Both the position numbers and the translations under genes were made by a program. A stretch of 64,000 bases of DNA. It comes from Shouchella sp047238345. Its GTDB lineage: Bacteria; Bacillota; Bacilli; Bacillales; Bacillaceae_D. Shown here in pieces: positions 7,241-16,474 of this stretch. Within the stretch, counting starts at the first letter, position 1; each line of letters begins with the position of its first letter. The notes beneath the pieces were generated by a model that made no database searches, was not told the origin of the DNA, and saw only the letters and a list, made by a program, of their open reading frames with translations. The DNA lies in NCBI RefSeq assembly GCF_047238345.1, contig NZ_JBDFMQ010000001.1, forward strand, positions 2,666,001-2,730,000. The letters are read 5' to 3'.

Positions 7241-9634
7241 TCAAGCTAGATCTGACTTTGAATGGAACGTTTGATTTAGCTGATCTTCCGTTACTAACAC
7301 CGTTCTTGGCTTACTTCCCATCGCACCAGAAATAACGCCTCTTGCTTCCATCATGTCCACGAGTCGAGCGGCTCGATTGTATCCAACTCGAAAGCGGCGT
7401 TGAATACTTGAAGCAGAACCACTTCCTTGTTCCACGACAAAATAACACGCATCTTCTAACAACTCATCTTCTTGCTCTGTTTGTTCAAACGCTTTCTCTA
7501 TTGCTTCACTTTCAAACGCATAGTTCGGCGATCCTTGTTTTTTTGCGTAGTCGATTACCGCTTCAATTTCGTCATCAGATACAAATGTACCTTGAACGCG
7601 AACCGGCTTCGCTGCACCATTTTCATGGAACAGCATGTCGCCTCTTCCTAATAACCGTTCTGCACCGCCCATATCAAGAATGGTTCGTGAATCGGTTTGT
7701 GACGAAACAGAAAAAGCAATTCTTGTTGGGATGTTCGCTTTTATTAACCCTGTAATAACATCTACAGATGGTCTTTGGGTTGCTAATAGTAAATGAATGC
7801 CGCATGCACGCGCTTTTTGAGCGATACGACAAATGGCATCTTCTACGTCTTGAGGGGATACCATCATCAAATCAGCTAGTTCATCAATAACTACAAGAAT
7901 ATAAGGAAGCTTTTCATGTCTTTCGTTGTACTTCTCGATATCACGTACACGGGTCTTACTAAAGAGCTCATAGCGCCTCTCCATCTCTTGGACAACCCAT
8001 TTTAACGATGCAGTCGCTTGCTTTGGATCTGTAATAACAGGCGCTAATAAATGTGGCACATCGTGATAAGGCGCTAATTCCACCATTTTAGGATCAACGA
8101 GCAACAGTTTTAATTCTTCAGGTGAAGCTTTGTACAATAAGCTAATTAAAATGGAGTTGATACATACACTTTTACCTGAACCCGTTGCACCTGCCACTAA
8201 ACCGTGAGGCATTTTTTTTAAATCAGTCACAACTGGATTTCCAGATATATCAAGACCTAAAGCTGCCGTAAGCGGAGAGGATGGCGTACGAAACACATCT
8301 CTTCGCAAAATTTCCCTAAGCATAACTGGCGTAGACGTTCGATTTGGTACTTCAATTCCGATTGCATTTTTCCCTGGAATTGGCGCTTCAATTCGAATAT
8401 CTTTTGCAGCTAAAGACAGCTTAATGTCGTCTGTTAAATTTGTAATCTTGTTCACCTTTACACCTTTTGCTGGTTGAATTTCAAACCGCGTGACAGCTGG
8501 ACCTTTTGTCCGATTCACCACTTTGGCATCAACGTGAAAGCTAAGCAATGTTTCCTCGAGCAATGTAGCTTGTTCATCTAGCCAAGCGCTATCATCGTCT
8601 GTTGTTCTCTCAGGATAATGAAGCAGTTTAAGAGGCGGCGCATCATAGTGATCCACTCGCTCAGCCTGTCGCGAATGCTGCTGTTTCTTTCGTCGATCTG
8701 TTGGCAGCATTAAAACATTAAAAGGAATCTCCTTTTTTTCCGATGGCTTGGGAGTACTTTTTATAGAGGCCTCTTTATGCGATTGAACTACTTCATTTTC
8801 TTCTAAGCGCGTGTTGCCTTCGTCCATCGGCTCCACCACATCTGGCGTGAACGCTTCTTCAGCAATGACCGCTGTTTCAGGCTCCTCTTGAATGGATGCT
8901 TCAGTGGATGGTTTACCTTCATCTTTTGAGACGACAACGTCTGCCTCAATGTTCGGCTCCATTTCCAGTTCAGGTTGCTTCTCATTATCTTCCAATGTCT
9001 CTTCAGAAATTGGAACAATGATCGGCTCCTCAGCTTGATTTTCAGATTCTTTGTCAGCTACACGTTCCTCTTTTAAAGAAGCAAGCGCTGATCGAGCTTC
9101 TTCAACTGTAGGTTGTTTTTCAGCGGTTTGTAAAAGCTGAACGGACTCACTTGTTTGTTCATGATCGTTTGACATTGAATCATCTTTTTCGTTCATACGC
9201 TCAATAAAGTTTTTCTGTGCGTGTCTCGTGTTGCGTAATAGCCAATTATAGTCGCTATTATCACTCACCATGTTTTTTTGAATCCCGTGTACAGGCGAGG
9301 GAATGGTTGTCGGCTTAAACGTTCCTTGAAAATACGTTGACTCACGAGATGGCGTTCCAGTTCTTAACGTTGAAGGTTTCTTTTGATGGTTCGTCTCAAT
9401 TGCTTTAGCTACTTGGTTCTTTTCCTTTTGTACTTCGTCATTCCCTTGATTTTGATACGAATAGCCATAGTAAAACGTCATTCTAGCATCTTCTAACTCT
9501 TCAACTGGCTTTTGATCGGTCTGCTTTGGACGTTTTACATCTTCCTCTGAATGAGTGGATGTATGTATTGGTTCTTCTCGATTCTCATCCTCTTGTCCTT
9601 TGAAGTAATTGAACCATTTGTTCAAAAAATTCAT
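7241..9634 (-). CDS. sftA: DNA translocase SftA (FtsK/SpoIIIE family)
   Basis: Motor ATPase that moves chromosomal DNA away from the closing division septum. Of 797 residues, the first ~330 are acidic, low-complexity and without membrane helices (SftA is soluble, unlike SpoIIIE). The motor follows: Walker A GATGSGKS near residue 480, Walker B around ILVVIDELADLMM. A C-terminal winged-helix gamma domain (about 725-785, SSIQRRFRVGYNRAARL) reads oriented DNA sequences. ATG 9634 is chosen for the AGGTGG site before it; the extra 20 codons upstream fall in the ytpR terminator. B. subtilis SftA is longer (about 950 residues), the difference being in the variable linker. Confidence 0.92.
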   Translation of the reverse strand: MNFLNKWFNYFKGQEDENREEPIHTSTHSEEDVKRPKQTDQKPVEELEDARMTFYYGYSYQNQGNDEVQKEKNQVAKAIETNHQKKPSTLRTGTPSRESTYFQGTFKPTTIPSPVHGIQKNMVSDNSDYNWLLRNTRHAQKNFIERMNEKDDSMSNDHEQTSESVQLLQTAEKQPTVEEARSALASLKEERVADKESENQAEEPIIVPISEETLEDNEKQPELEMEPNIEADVVVSKDEGKPSTEASIQEEPETAVIAEEAFTPDVVEPMDEGNTRLEENEVVQSHKEASIKSTPKPSEKKEIPFNVLMLPTDRRKKQQHSRQAERVDHYDAPPLKLLHYPERTTDDDSAWLDEQATLLEETLLSFHVDAKVVNRTKGPAVTRFEIQPAKGVKVNKITNLTDDIKLSLAAKDIRIEAPIPGKNAIGIEVPNRTSTPVMLREILRRDVFRTPSSPLTAALGLDISGNPVVTDLKKMPHGLVAGATGSGKSVCINSILISLLYKASPEELKLLLVDPKMVELAPYHDVPHLLAPVITDPKQATASLKWVVQEMERRYELFSKTRVRDIEKYNERHEKLPYILVVIDELADLMMVSPQDVEDAICRIAQKARACGIHLLLATQRPSVDVITGLIKANIPTRIAFSVSSQTDSRTILDMGGAERLLGRGDMLFHENGAAKPVRVQGTFVSDDEIEAVIDYAKKQGSPNYAFESEAIEKAFEQTEQEDELLEDACYFVVEQGSGSASSIQRRFRVGYNRAARLVDMMEARGVISGAMGSKPRTVLVTEDQLNQTFHSKSDLA

Positions 9635-9651
9635 GATTTCACCACCTGAAG

Positions 9652-9685
9652 TAAAAAAGCTGGCATTCTTAAAAAGAGCCAGCCT
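9652..9685 (-). terminator. Terminator of ytpR
   Basis: Minus-strand stem GCTGGC/GCCAGC, extended by A-T pairs, followed by TTTTTTA; it lies between ytpR and the sftA start. Confidence 0.75.
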
Positions 9686-9694
9686 TATTAACAA

Positions 9695-10297
9695 TTATAA
9701 ATATGCAGATCCAATTTGTTTGTCATCTGACAATACAAGAATGCCTTTTTCAGCAGGAGCATCTTTTAACCCTAGTTCTTTTGCAGAACATATCATTCCA
9801 TGGGACGCTTCTCCACGTAGTTTCGCTTCTTTAATAACTAACCCACTAGGCATAATGGCACCAACCTTTGCCACAACGACTTTTTGTCCTGCAGCAATAT
9901 TCGGTGCTCCACACACAATCTGTGATTTCTCAACACCAAGATCCACTTGGCAAACGGATAGTTTATCAGCATTCGGATGCTGTTCACAACTCTCTACATA
10001 CCCCACAACAAATAGTGGCTTTTGCTCAAAATTAAAATTAATGGTTTGTCCATTCTCTGATGCAGCTTTTTGTACGAGCGCTTCAATATCTTCCGTTAAT
10101 TCAATAGCGCCTTCCCCGTCTACTTCGCCATAATTCGATGCATGTAGCACGTTAATACCAGCTAGTGCACCTGTTGTTCGATTTTTTATTTGGACAAAGT
10201 CTCCATACTGTTCAACAAGACGGTCATCAATGGAAGCCTGTTCCTTAACAAGCAATAAGACATCGCCAATTCCTTTTTTGTTATAAAATGCGTTCAT
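9695..10297 (-). CDS. ytpR: YtpR-like tRNA-binding domain protein
   Basis: Protein of 200 residues. The C-terminal half (about 85-195) is an OB-fold tRNA-binding domain like the N-terminus of PheRS beta: VVGYVESCEQHPNADKLSVCQVD, then QIVCGAPNI and the SHGMICSAKELGL signature. The N-terminal half is the YtpR-specific DUF4479 region. It presumably binds RNA; its substrate is not known. ATG 10297 has AGAGGAG six bases upstream. It follows ytpQ in the same direction, as in B. subtilis. Confidence 0.88.
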   Translation of the reverse strand: MNAFYNKKGIGDVLLLVKEQASIDDRLVEQYGDFVQIKNRTTGALAGINVLHASNYGEVDGEGAIELTEDIEALVQKAASENGQTINFNFEQKPLFVVGYVESCEQHPNADKLSVCQVDLGVEKSQIVCGAPNIAAGQKVVVAKVGAIMPSGLVIKEAKLRGEASHGMICSAKELGLKDAPAEKGILVLSDDKQIGSAYL

Positions 10298-10361
10298 CGT
10301 CTGCTCCTCTTGCCACACGTAAGCGTAGCGTTTCTAGTATACTTCATTAATCAAACTTGGA

Positions 10362-11162
10362 CTATCGGTCTTTAGGCTTTTTTTGCGCTAAGATAAAAAC
10401 AGGTTCAAGTTCTCCTCTTTCAACAGCAAAAGGAAGTGCGGTAACCGGAATTCGTCCATTTCGGAAAAATTGCAAGGCCATTTGTCCTAAAACGTCATAA
10501 CCGGTGTGATTTTGGATATCTGCGAAGATTAGTGAATCTTGATGAGGAATTGCGATCGCTAGCTCCCCTTTAACCTTTTGTTCCATTTTTTCAAGGAATG
10601 ATTGATCAAGGACGCGACTTGCATCATAGCCATCGTTTGCACTTACAAAATAAAACGTATTTCCAGCTACCTCATCTTGCTTCACCGGACACTCTAATGA
10701 ACGAATGTTAAACATCGCCATCTCTTTTAATTCTTTTAACCCTAGAGAGCTGTCCGCTAAACGAGCTTCATCGATTAACGTGTACGTTTCACCTAGATCG
10801 AGCGCATAATAAATTCTTGTTTCTGCCGTGTGTTCGTCAAAGATGAGCTTTTTTCCGTCTGACGTTTCTTCTGGAAAAGATGCAGCCCGAATAACAGGGA
10901 AAATATGCTTTTCTTTTCCATCGAGCGCGACGCTTTCTTTCATTGACATAAGCCCAACTCGTACATGGCGAATCGCTTCTTCAATCGAATCGTACTCTTT
11001 TCGTTCCCATCGCGCTAATAATGGTTTAAGCGCTAACGTTACACCTTTGTTAATGGATGGATCTTCTACACGTAACGTACTCTCTTTATGGTCATAACGG
11101 ATGGTCCAGCCATCGTGTTGTAATTTGTCTTCGATTTGTTTTCTAAAGGTTTGAAGATTCAA
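10362..11162 (-). CDS. ytpQ: UPF0354 / DUF1444 protein
   Basis: Protein of 266 residues matching the YtpQ family in length, N-terminus (MNLQTFRKQIEDKL) and position between ytpP and ytpR. No catalytic motif or membrane helix is visible. GGAGGG upstream of ATG 11162 supports the start. The family function is unknown. Confidence 0.85.
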   Translation of the reverse strand: MNLQTFRKQIEDKLQHDGWTIRYDHKESTLRVEDPSINKGVTLALKPLLARWERKEYDSIEEAIRHVRVGLMSMKESVALDGKEKHIFPVIRAASFPEETSDGKKLIFDEHTAETRIYYALDLGETYTLIDEARLADSSLGLKELKEMAMFNIRSLECPVKQDEVAGNTFYFVSANDGYDASRVLDQSFLEKMEQKVKGELAIAIPHQDSLIFADIQNHTGYDVLGQMALQFFRNGRIPVTALPFAVERGELEPVFILAQKKPKDR

Positions 11163-11211
11163 CGTTAACCCTCCTTATTCGTACTTTAGTTTAACACGAA
11201 TCGACTAAAAA

Positions 11212-11246
11212 CTAAAAAGCTAGGAGGTTGATTTCACCTCCTAGCC
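11212..11246 (-). terminator. Terminator of ytpP
   Basis: Perfect 10-bp stem GCTAGGAGGT/ACCTCCTAGC with T-rich tail (TTTTTAGTTTTT) on the minus strand. Confidence 0.85.
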
Positions 11247-11567
11247 TACTTTTGCTTCTGCTTCAGTTAAAAATGTTTGAATTTCTTCTTCTGTCTTACG
11301 GTCTTTAGAAACAAATCGTGCTAATTCTTCACCGTTTGAAAAAGCAAGGAAGCTTGGTATTCCAAACACATCATGAGCGATACAAACATCGATAAGTTTG
11401 TCTCGGTCCACATAATAAAACGTAAAGGTTGGGTAATCTACTTCCAGTCGAGGTAGAAACGGCTCAATCACTCGGCAATCTGGACACCAATCAGCTGAGA
11501 ATAGAAAGACCGCTGTCTCCGATTCTTTAATTTTGTTAAATTCTTCAACACTTGCTACATGTTCCAT
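11241..11567 (-). CDS. ytpP: Thioredoxin-like protein YtpP
   Basis: Small thioredoxin-fold protein (108 residues) with active site WCPDC (C28 and C31) and cis-Pro motif GIPSF. It probably acts in thiol-disulfide exchange in the cytoplasm, as there is no signal peptide. The start is ambiguous: ATG 11567 has GGGGTG six bases upstream, while GTG 11576 has AGAAGG ten bases upstream. The gene lies directly after the permease gene (a few bases apart), so they may be co-transcribed. The C-terminal codons overlap the terminator stem. Confidence 0.85.
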   Translation of the reverse strand: MEHVASVEEFNKIKESETAVFLFSADWCPDCRVIEPFLPRLEVDYPTFTFYYVDRDKLIDVCIAHDVFGIPSFLAFSNGEELARFVSKDRKTEEEIQTFLTEAEAKVG

Positions 11568-11582
11568 CGTATACACCCCATC

Positions 11583-12593
11583 TTAGCCTTCTAAAAGATT
11601 CATGTCGTTCTGTTTGATCCAGCCTTTTTTTCTCATCCACTCAGACACGATGAGCGCGACGACCGCTGGTATTCCTACATAGCATACTACAACTTGAGTG
11701 AAAATCAACCAAGTAAAGCCCATTTCTGTAAAAGTCATAATCGGTCCGACTAGCCCACTCGTTCCCATTCCAGCGCCAGCTGCATTATTTATTAAACCGA
11801 AGACCATTGTTCCAACTGGGGCAGCAACTAAACTTGCCACTGTTGGCGGAATGAGAATGCGAGGATTTCGAATAATATGTGGCACTAGCAGCATGGATGT
11901 ACCAATGCCAATTGAAAGTAACCCGCTTACTCGATTGTCTCGATAACTAGCAACCGCAAAACCGACCATTTGCCCTGCACAACCAATTGCAGCAGCCGCA
12001 GCGACAGGCCCTTGTACATCAAGCATAATTGCTATGGCGGCACTAGAAATAGGCGCAGTTAATGCCCAACCCATTAGAACCGCTACAACGCTACTCATAA
12101 TAAGTGGTTGTTGAGTCGTCGCCCACGTAATTGCGTCACCAATCGACACCATTAAAAACTGGATTGGTGCACCTAAAAGAAGCGCAACGCTATAGCCGGA
12201 AACAATTGTCGCAATCGGTGTAACGAGAATATCAATTTTTGTTTCTCCTGCAACGATTTTTCCTATCTCCGCTCCTACTATAACTGCTAAAAAACTCCCG
12301 GCAGGTCCTCCATAAAAAGCACCTGCAGCACCGCAGACAATTGTTGCTAGTACGACGAAATTAGGCGCACCAAGCGCGAGAGCAACAGCAGCGCCAATCG
12401 CTGCCCCGTATAGGTCCATCGTAAATTGACCAAGTTCAATTATCTGCTCAATTTGAATTTGTTCTCCGATTGTTCGAATAATAATACCAATAATTAATGT
12501 CGCAAATAAACCAAACGTCATTTGTCCCATCGCTTTAATAAAATAGGTACGTAATGACGGTTGAACACCTTTTTTCTCTAAAAAAGCTTTCAT
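11583..12593 (-). CDS. PTS EIIC-like membrane permease (PF13303 type)
   Basis: Very hydrophobic protein of 336 residues with about nine or ten membrane segments and many Gly/Ala-rich helices, for example GAAGAFYGGPAGSFLAVIVGAE and INNAAGAGMGTSGLVGP. It matches the family often called PTS transporter subunit IIC (EIIC_2), which occurs without linked EIIA/EIIB domains; none is present here. The substrate is unknown. Being stand-alone, it may not be a true phosphotransferase component. Confidence 0.75.
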   Translation of the reverse strand: MKAFLEKKGVQPSLRTYFIKAMGQMTFGLFATLIIGIIIRTIGEQIQIEQIIELGQFTMDLYGAAIGAAVALALGAPNFVVLATIVCGAAGAFYGGPAGSFLAVIVGAEIGKIVAGETKIDILVTPIATIVSGYSVALLLGAPIQFLMVSIGDAITWATTQQPLIMSSVVAVLMGWALTAPISSAAIAIMLDVQGPVAAAAAIGCAGQMVGFAVASYRDNRVSGLLSIGIGTSMLLVPHIIRNPRILIPPTVASLVAAPVGTMVFGLINNAAGAGMGTSGLVGPIMTFTEMGFTWLIFTQVVVCYVGIPAVVALIVSEWMRKKGWIKQNDMNLLEG

Positions 12594-12737
12594 GTCTCAC
12601 ACTCCAAAAATTAATCTTGTCTTCTTTAAGAATACGACATGTCTTTTCATGTGACAAGACAATTTAAGTAGGTTTACTTTTCTGCATATAGGATAACCAT
12701 TATCATAGAAACTAAAGAAATGAAAAGGAGTTTTACA

Positions 12738-13184
12738 ATGGAACTAAATGTGTACTTAGCTGGCGAAATTCATTCAGATTGGCGCGACACAATAAAAGAT
12801 TTAGCAAAGAAAAACGATTTACCTGTAAACTTTTACGGGCCAATGGAAAATCATGATAAAAGTGACAAAATTGGTGAAATGATTTTAGGAGAACAACCAA
12901 CAAACATTTACACAGATGAAGCTGCATCAAGTATAAACAATTTACGAACGCAAATTCTTATGAAAAAATCAGATGTTGTCATCGCTTTATTTGGTGAGGA
13001 GTACAAGCAATGGAATACTGCTATGGATGCATCAAGGGCCATTGAGGCCGGCATCCCCGTCATTCTAATTCGGCCAGAAAAACTTCATCACGCCCTTAAA
13101 GAATTATCAAATAAAGCTCAAGTGGTGGTCGAGACACCTGAACAAGCGGTACAAACGTTAGGCTATATTTTTGCAGAACAGTAA
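12738..13184 (+). CDS. ytoQ: YtoQ family protein
   Basis: Protein of 148 residues, the same length as B. subtilis YtoQ. It begins MELNVYLAGEIHSDWR, with a nucleoside 2-deoxyribosyltransferase-like Rossmannoid look (VYLAGEIHSDW, then DVVIALFGEEYKQWN and a late VILIRPEK). AAGGAG lies 7 bases before ATG 12738; the six codons upstream overlap that site. Function is unproven. It is transcribed alone and ends in a strong terminator. Confidence 0.85.
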   Translation: MELNVYLAGEIHSDWRDTIKDLAKKNDLPVNFYGPMENHDKSDKIGEMILGEQPTNIYTDEAASSINNLRTQILMKKSDVVIALFGEEYKQWNTAMDASRAIEAGIPVILIRPEKLHHALKELSNKAQVVVETPEQAVQTLGYIFAEQ

Positions 13185-13207
13185 AAAGTTCGGATGAAGA
13201 TCGAACA

Positions 13208-13243
13208 AAAACGACCGATCCTAAATAGGATCAGTCGTTTTTT
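13208..13243 (+). terminator. Terminator of ytoQ
   Basis: Stem ACGACCGATCCT/AGGATCAGTCGT with one mismatch and loop AAAT, followed by TTTTTT. Confidence 0.85.
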
Positions 13244-13281
13244 GTCTGTGACAAGCTCTAAAGAAAAGCTGCGGTTCATGT

Positions 13282-13791
13282 TTAATGGAGTGTGGAACGC
13301 TGTTCAAACTCATACATGCCGTAACAACTCGCTACAAGCTGTGAAAACATTTGTTTACGCGTTACACGACCATTTGTTAACAATCCAATTGCTCCATCTT
13401 TTTTCCCAATTTCATTTCCAATAATGTGAGAGAGCTCCACCCCTGACTCTAACGAATCATTATATACTTTAGGTAACGGCAAACTTAAACCTGAAGCTGG
13501 GTAAATGCGACCATCGCGGGTCACTAAAACACCCCAATTGCAGATATAATATATGCCTTTGACGAGCATCACGCCACCTTCAAGGCCAATTCCTAAATCG
13601 GCGTCCTCCGCTTGTCTTGCACGTTCAGCTCGATTTAATGCCCCTTTTCGTGTTTCTTCACTTGATAAGGGTTGATCCCTTACTCCTGAAGCAGATGCAA
13701 TTGCAGAGATGACAATGGCTTCTTTAATAAGCACATCTTTAACAGCATGAACTTTTGCAGGATTTTTTGTCCCTACCGCTAGCGTCATCAT
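13282..13791 (-). CDS. DUF84 / YjjX-like inosine-xanthosine triphosphatase
   Basis: Protein of 169 residues in the DUF84 family (ITPase-like fold): AVGTKNPAKVHAVKDVL at the N-terminus, a central IGLEGGV motif and KKDGAIGLLTNGRVTRKQ near the C-terminus. E. coli YjjX of this family hydrolyses ITP/XTP and so cleans the nucleotide pool. The start codon overlaps the ytoP stop by four bases (ATGA), so translation is coupled to the peptidase. Confidence 0.8.
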   Translation of the reverse strand: MMTLAVGTKNPAKVHAVKDVLIKEAIVISAIASASGVRDQPLSSEETRKGALNRAERARQAEDADLGIGLEGGVMLVKGIYYICNWGVLVTRDGRIYPASGLSLPLPKVYNDSLESGVELSHIIGNEIGKKDGAIGLLTNGRVTRKQMFSQLVASCYGMYEFEQRSTLH

Positions 13792-14861
13792 ACGTATGAC
13801 GTTAAACTTTCATACGTTGACTTATCAGTGGAACGAACAAGTTTTACTAACAGTTCTTTTGCCGCAGCATAGTCATCAACATGTAGAATCGATGAAGACG
13901 TATGAATATACCGCGCACATACGCCAATAACAGCAGAAGGAACACCATCCCCAGACGTATGAATGCGCCCTGCATCCGTACCACCTGGTGAGATGAAGAA
14001 TTGATACGGAATATTATTTGCTTCAGCCGTATCAAGTACAAAATCCCGCATCCCTTTATGTGTAATCATTGTGCGGTCATGAATTCGAACTAACGCGCCT
14101 TTACCTAAATGACCAAATGCATCTTTTCCACCAGTTGCATCATTAGCTGGACTTGCATCAAGCACATAGCTTAAATCAGGTTGAATCATATGTGCCGCTG
14201 TTGCCGCTCCTCTTAAGCCGACTTCTTCTTGTACGGTTGCACCAGAGAAGAGCACGTTTGGTACAGTTTCTCCTTTTAGCTCTTTTAACAATTCAATGGC
14301 TAGACCAACACCGTAACGATTGTCCCAAGCTTTTGCCATAATTTTTTTTTGGTTCGCCATAGGAGTAAACGGACATTCAGGAACGATTGGTTGTCCAGGC
14401 TTGATGCCTAATGATAGACAATCGTCTCGATCATCAGCTCCAATATCAATGTACATTTCTTCAATTGGCATTGGCTTTGAGCGCTGTGAATCTTGCAGCA
14501 AATGAGGAGGGGTTGAGCCAATCACCCCAATAATTGGTCCTTTATCCGACATAATTTGTACGCGTTGCGCAAGAAGAACTTGCGACCACCAGCCACCTAA
14601 TGTTTGAAATTTAATTAGTCCTTTTTCATTGATTGATGTCACCATGAACCCTACTTCATCCATGTGCCCAGCTACCATTACTCTTGGACCCTCTTCATTT
14701 CCACGTAAAACACCAAACGTGCTGCCTAATTTATCTTGAATAATTTCGTCGGTATGTTTCGATAATTCTTTTTTAACGAAAGCTCGAACATCATGCTCAA
14801 AGCCTGGCGGTCCTACAAGTTCGGTTAAAGACTGAAATAATTGTTTTGTTTGATCGTTCAT
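13788..14861 (-). CDS. ytoP: M42 family metallo-aminopeptidase
   Basis: Di-zinc aminopeptidase of the M42 (glutamyl aminopeptidase/TET) family, 357 residues. Metal and catalytic residues are seen in order: AGHMDEVG (His/Asp), KAWDNRYG (bridging Asp), VQEEVGLRG (catalytic and metal Glu), LDASPAND (Asp) and the C-terminal HTSSSILHVDDY. ATG 14861 has GGGAGG just upstream; the longer frame starts at a TTG inside it. It is likely an intracellular peptidase. First gene of a two-gene unit with the DUF84 gene. Confidence 0.9.
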   Translation of the reverse strand: MNDQTKQLFQSLTELVGPPGFEHDVRAFVKKELSKHTDEIIQDKLGSTFGVLRGNEEGPRVMVAGHMDEVGFMVTSINEKGLIKFQTLGGWWSQVLLAQRVQIMSDKGPIIGVIGSTPPHLLQDSQRSKPMPIEEMYIDIGADDRDDCLSLGIKPGQPIVPECPFTPMANQKKIMAKAWDNRYGVGLAIELLKELKGETVPNVLFSGATVQEEVGLRGAATAAHMIQPDLSYVLDASPANDATGGKDAFGHLGKGALVRIHDRTMITHKGMRDFVLDTAEANNIPYQFFISPGGTDAGRIHTSGDGVPSAVIGVCARYIHTSSSILHVDDYAAAKELLVKLVRSTDKSTYESLTSYV

Positions 14862-15099
14862 ATGTACCTCCCACAAGCTATTCTCTTTTTTATTTTACAG
14901 AACTTCTTTCAGATAAGCTAGCGATTCATTTGTCCTATTCAGTCGTCGTGTAAAGGAGATTTACTTTTCACACAAAACTATGGTATCGTAAATGGTGATT
15001 CTAACAGAGATGGTTTTTATTTTTTGATTTAAGGGGATATCATGAATTGTACCCATCAGCTGGCACTCCACTTACTTTTATAATAAGGAGAGGTTTAAA

Positions 15100-15402
15100 T
15101 TGAAACGTTTATCGATTGGAATTGGCGTAGGCGTTCTTATAGGTGTTCTAGCATCTAGAGCTTGTCAATCGGATGAAATGAAGCCTGAGACCGTTCTAAA
15201 GAAAGTCAAAGCAGTAGTAAAACAAGAATACATTATTCACGGCTCATGGATTCACATGCAGCCTGAAACGATTACTCATTTAGGTCTTACGTATCAAGCT
15301 TATCGAGGAGGCTTAACAAGTTCAACAGTCGACGGTCCTGTTCAATATGAATTTGTTGCCGATATAAACAGCGGTGTTCTTCTAAAGCTTGAACAAATTT
15401 AA
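15100..15402 (+). CDS. ytzB: YtzB-like PepSY-related small protein
   Basis: Protein of 100 residues with an N-terminal hydrophobic segment (SIGIGVGVLIGVLASRAC) that looks like an uncleaved anchor, followed by one PepSY-like domain (residues ~35-98: SWIHMQPETI, LTYQAYRGGL, YEFVADINSGVLL). It begins at TTG 15100 with AAGGAGAGG six bases upstream. B. subtilis YtzB lies in the same place next to ytoP. PepSY domains often inhibit peptidases, which is suggestive beside an M42 peptidase but unproven. Confidence 0.8.
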   Translation: MKRLSIGIGVGVLIGVLASRACQSDEMKPETVLKKVKAVVKQEYIIHGSWIHMQPETITHLGLTYQAYRGGLTSSTVDGPVQYEFVADINSGVLLKLEQI

Positions 15403-15416
15403 ATCCTTTTAACCTC

Positions 15417-15450
15417 AAAAAAAGAGTCCTGCGATGCAGGGCTCTTTTTA
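15417..15450. terminator. Bidirectional terminator between ytzB and trmB
   Basis: AAAAGAGTCCTG-CGAT-GCAGGGCTCTTTTT forms a hairpin with A and T runs on both sides; the two genes converge here. Confidence 0.85.
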
Positions 15451-15453
15451 CAC

Positions 15454-16092
15454 TTATGAAAACGTTGCTTCTAACCGATAAATCCGATCACCTTTAGCAG
15501 AAAATTTCTCTTCATATTCTGTCATAATATTGCCTTCCATCTCGCTGTTATGAAGATCGAGGCTTACATTTTTTAACGACATTCCATAGCTAGACATACT
15601 ATGTAGGGAATATTCGAATAGCCCTTGATTATCAGTTTTAAAATGAACCTCTCCTTGAGAATCCATTACCTCGCGATACATACTCAAATAATGTTCGTGA
15701 GTCAGACGTCTTTTTTCATGACGATTTTTTGGCCACGGATCCGTAAAATTAATAAACAAACGATTAATTTCTCCAGCTGAAAAAAATTCGGTTAAATCGC
15801 CAACATCTTCACTTAAAAGCTTAACGTTTGCAACACCAGCTTCTTCTACGTTTTCCATTGCTGTAATAAGAACACTCTCATATCGTTCTACGCCAATGAA
15901 ATTCACCTCAGGATGAGCCTGTCCCATCTTCGTTATAAACTGCCCCTTCCCTGTTCCAACTTCAATATAAATTGGATTGTTGTTCCCAAAAATGTCATTC
16001 CAGTTTCCTTTTTGTAAAGCTGGTTCTTGAATAACAATCGTTGGACGTTTACTCAATTCTTCTCTGGCCCACGGTTTATGTCTTAAACGCAT
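15454..16092 (-). CDS. trmB: tRNA (guanine-N7-)-methyltransferase
   Basis: SAM-dependent enzyme that forms m7G46 in tRNA. Of 212 residues, EVGTGKGQF is the SAM motif I, GVERYESV motif II, and INFTDPWPKNRHEKRRL is the diagnostic TrmB signature with the catalytic Asp. Length and neighbours (ytzH, ytmP) match B. subtilis. No obvious partner subunit is needed in bacteria. Confidence 0.96.
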   Translation of the reverse strand: MRLRHKPWAREELSKRPTIVIQEPALQKGNWNDIFGNNNPIYIEVGTGKGQFITKMGQAHPEVNFIGVERYESVLITAMENVEEAGVANVKLLSEDVGDLTEFFSAGEINRLFINFTDPWPKNRHEKRRLTHEHYLSMYREVMDSQGEVHFKTDNQGLFEYSLHSMSSYGMSLKNVSLDLHNSEMEGNIMTEYEEKFSAKGDRIYRLEATFS

Positions 16093-16166
16093 GTCTATCC
16101 CTCTTTCTTATTATCTCTGAATAATTTTCAAACAATTAAGCTACGCTATAATGAAGGAGGTGTAAC

Positions 16167-16403
16167 ATGCCTTTATCAACGAATCATAAACTTTCATTAA
16201 TTAAAGATTTACTACTCAGTCAGCAAACCGAGCATTTCCTCACTCAAAATGAACAAGAACAATTGACGCAGCTCTTGTCAAATGTCGCTCAAGATCAATC
16301 GCTTGATTCGAGCCTTTCTGATACAATCTCCCAAATTGCAAGCGCATCGGAGACCGACACATTCGATTCTCAAGCCATTGATAGTTGGATTAATCAATTA
16401 TAG
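16167..16403 (+). CDS. ytzH: YtzH-like protein
   Basis: Small acidic protein of 78 residues, rich in Gln, Ser and Leu, with two predicted helices (HKLSLIKDLLLSQQ, NEQEQLTQLLSNV). It matches YtzH by size and by position between trmB and ytmP. GAAGGAGG precedes the ATG. Function unknown. Confidence 0.75.
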   Translation: MPLSTNHKLSLIKDLLLSQQTEHFLTQNEQEQLTQLLSNVAQDQSLDSSLSDTISQIASASETDTFDSQAIDSWINQL

Positions 16404-16406
16404 TTG

Positions 16407-16474
16407 GCTTATTTCCTAGGAAATAAGCTATCTCGTCTCAAGCAAATAGCTCATCTCTGATAAGATGAGCTATT
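16407..16474. terminator. Two adjacent palindromes between convergent ytzH and ytmP
   Basis: 16407-16428 is a perfect 22-base palindrome (GCTTATTTCCTAGG centre). 16445-16474 has 12-base perfect arms AATAGCTCATCT/AGATGAGCTATT around six bases, overlapping the last codons of ytmP. Neither is followed by a proper T run, so terminator function is only likely from position. Confidence 0.4.

Noticed and set aside
15042..15083. Thirteen-codon ORF with AAGGGG upstream of ytzB
   Set aside because: No recognisable peptide; the real ytzB start has its own strong site.
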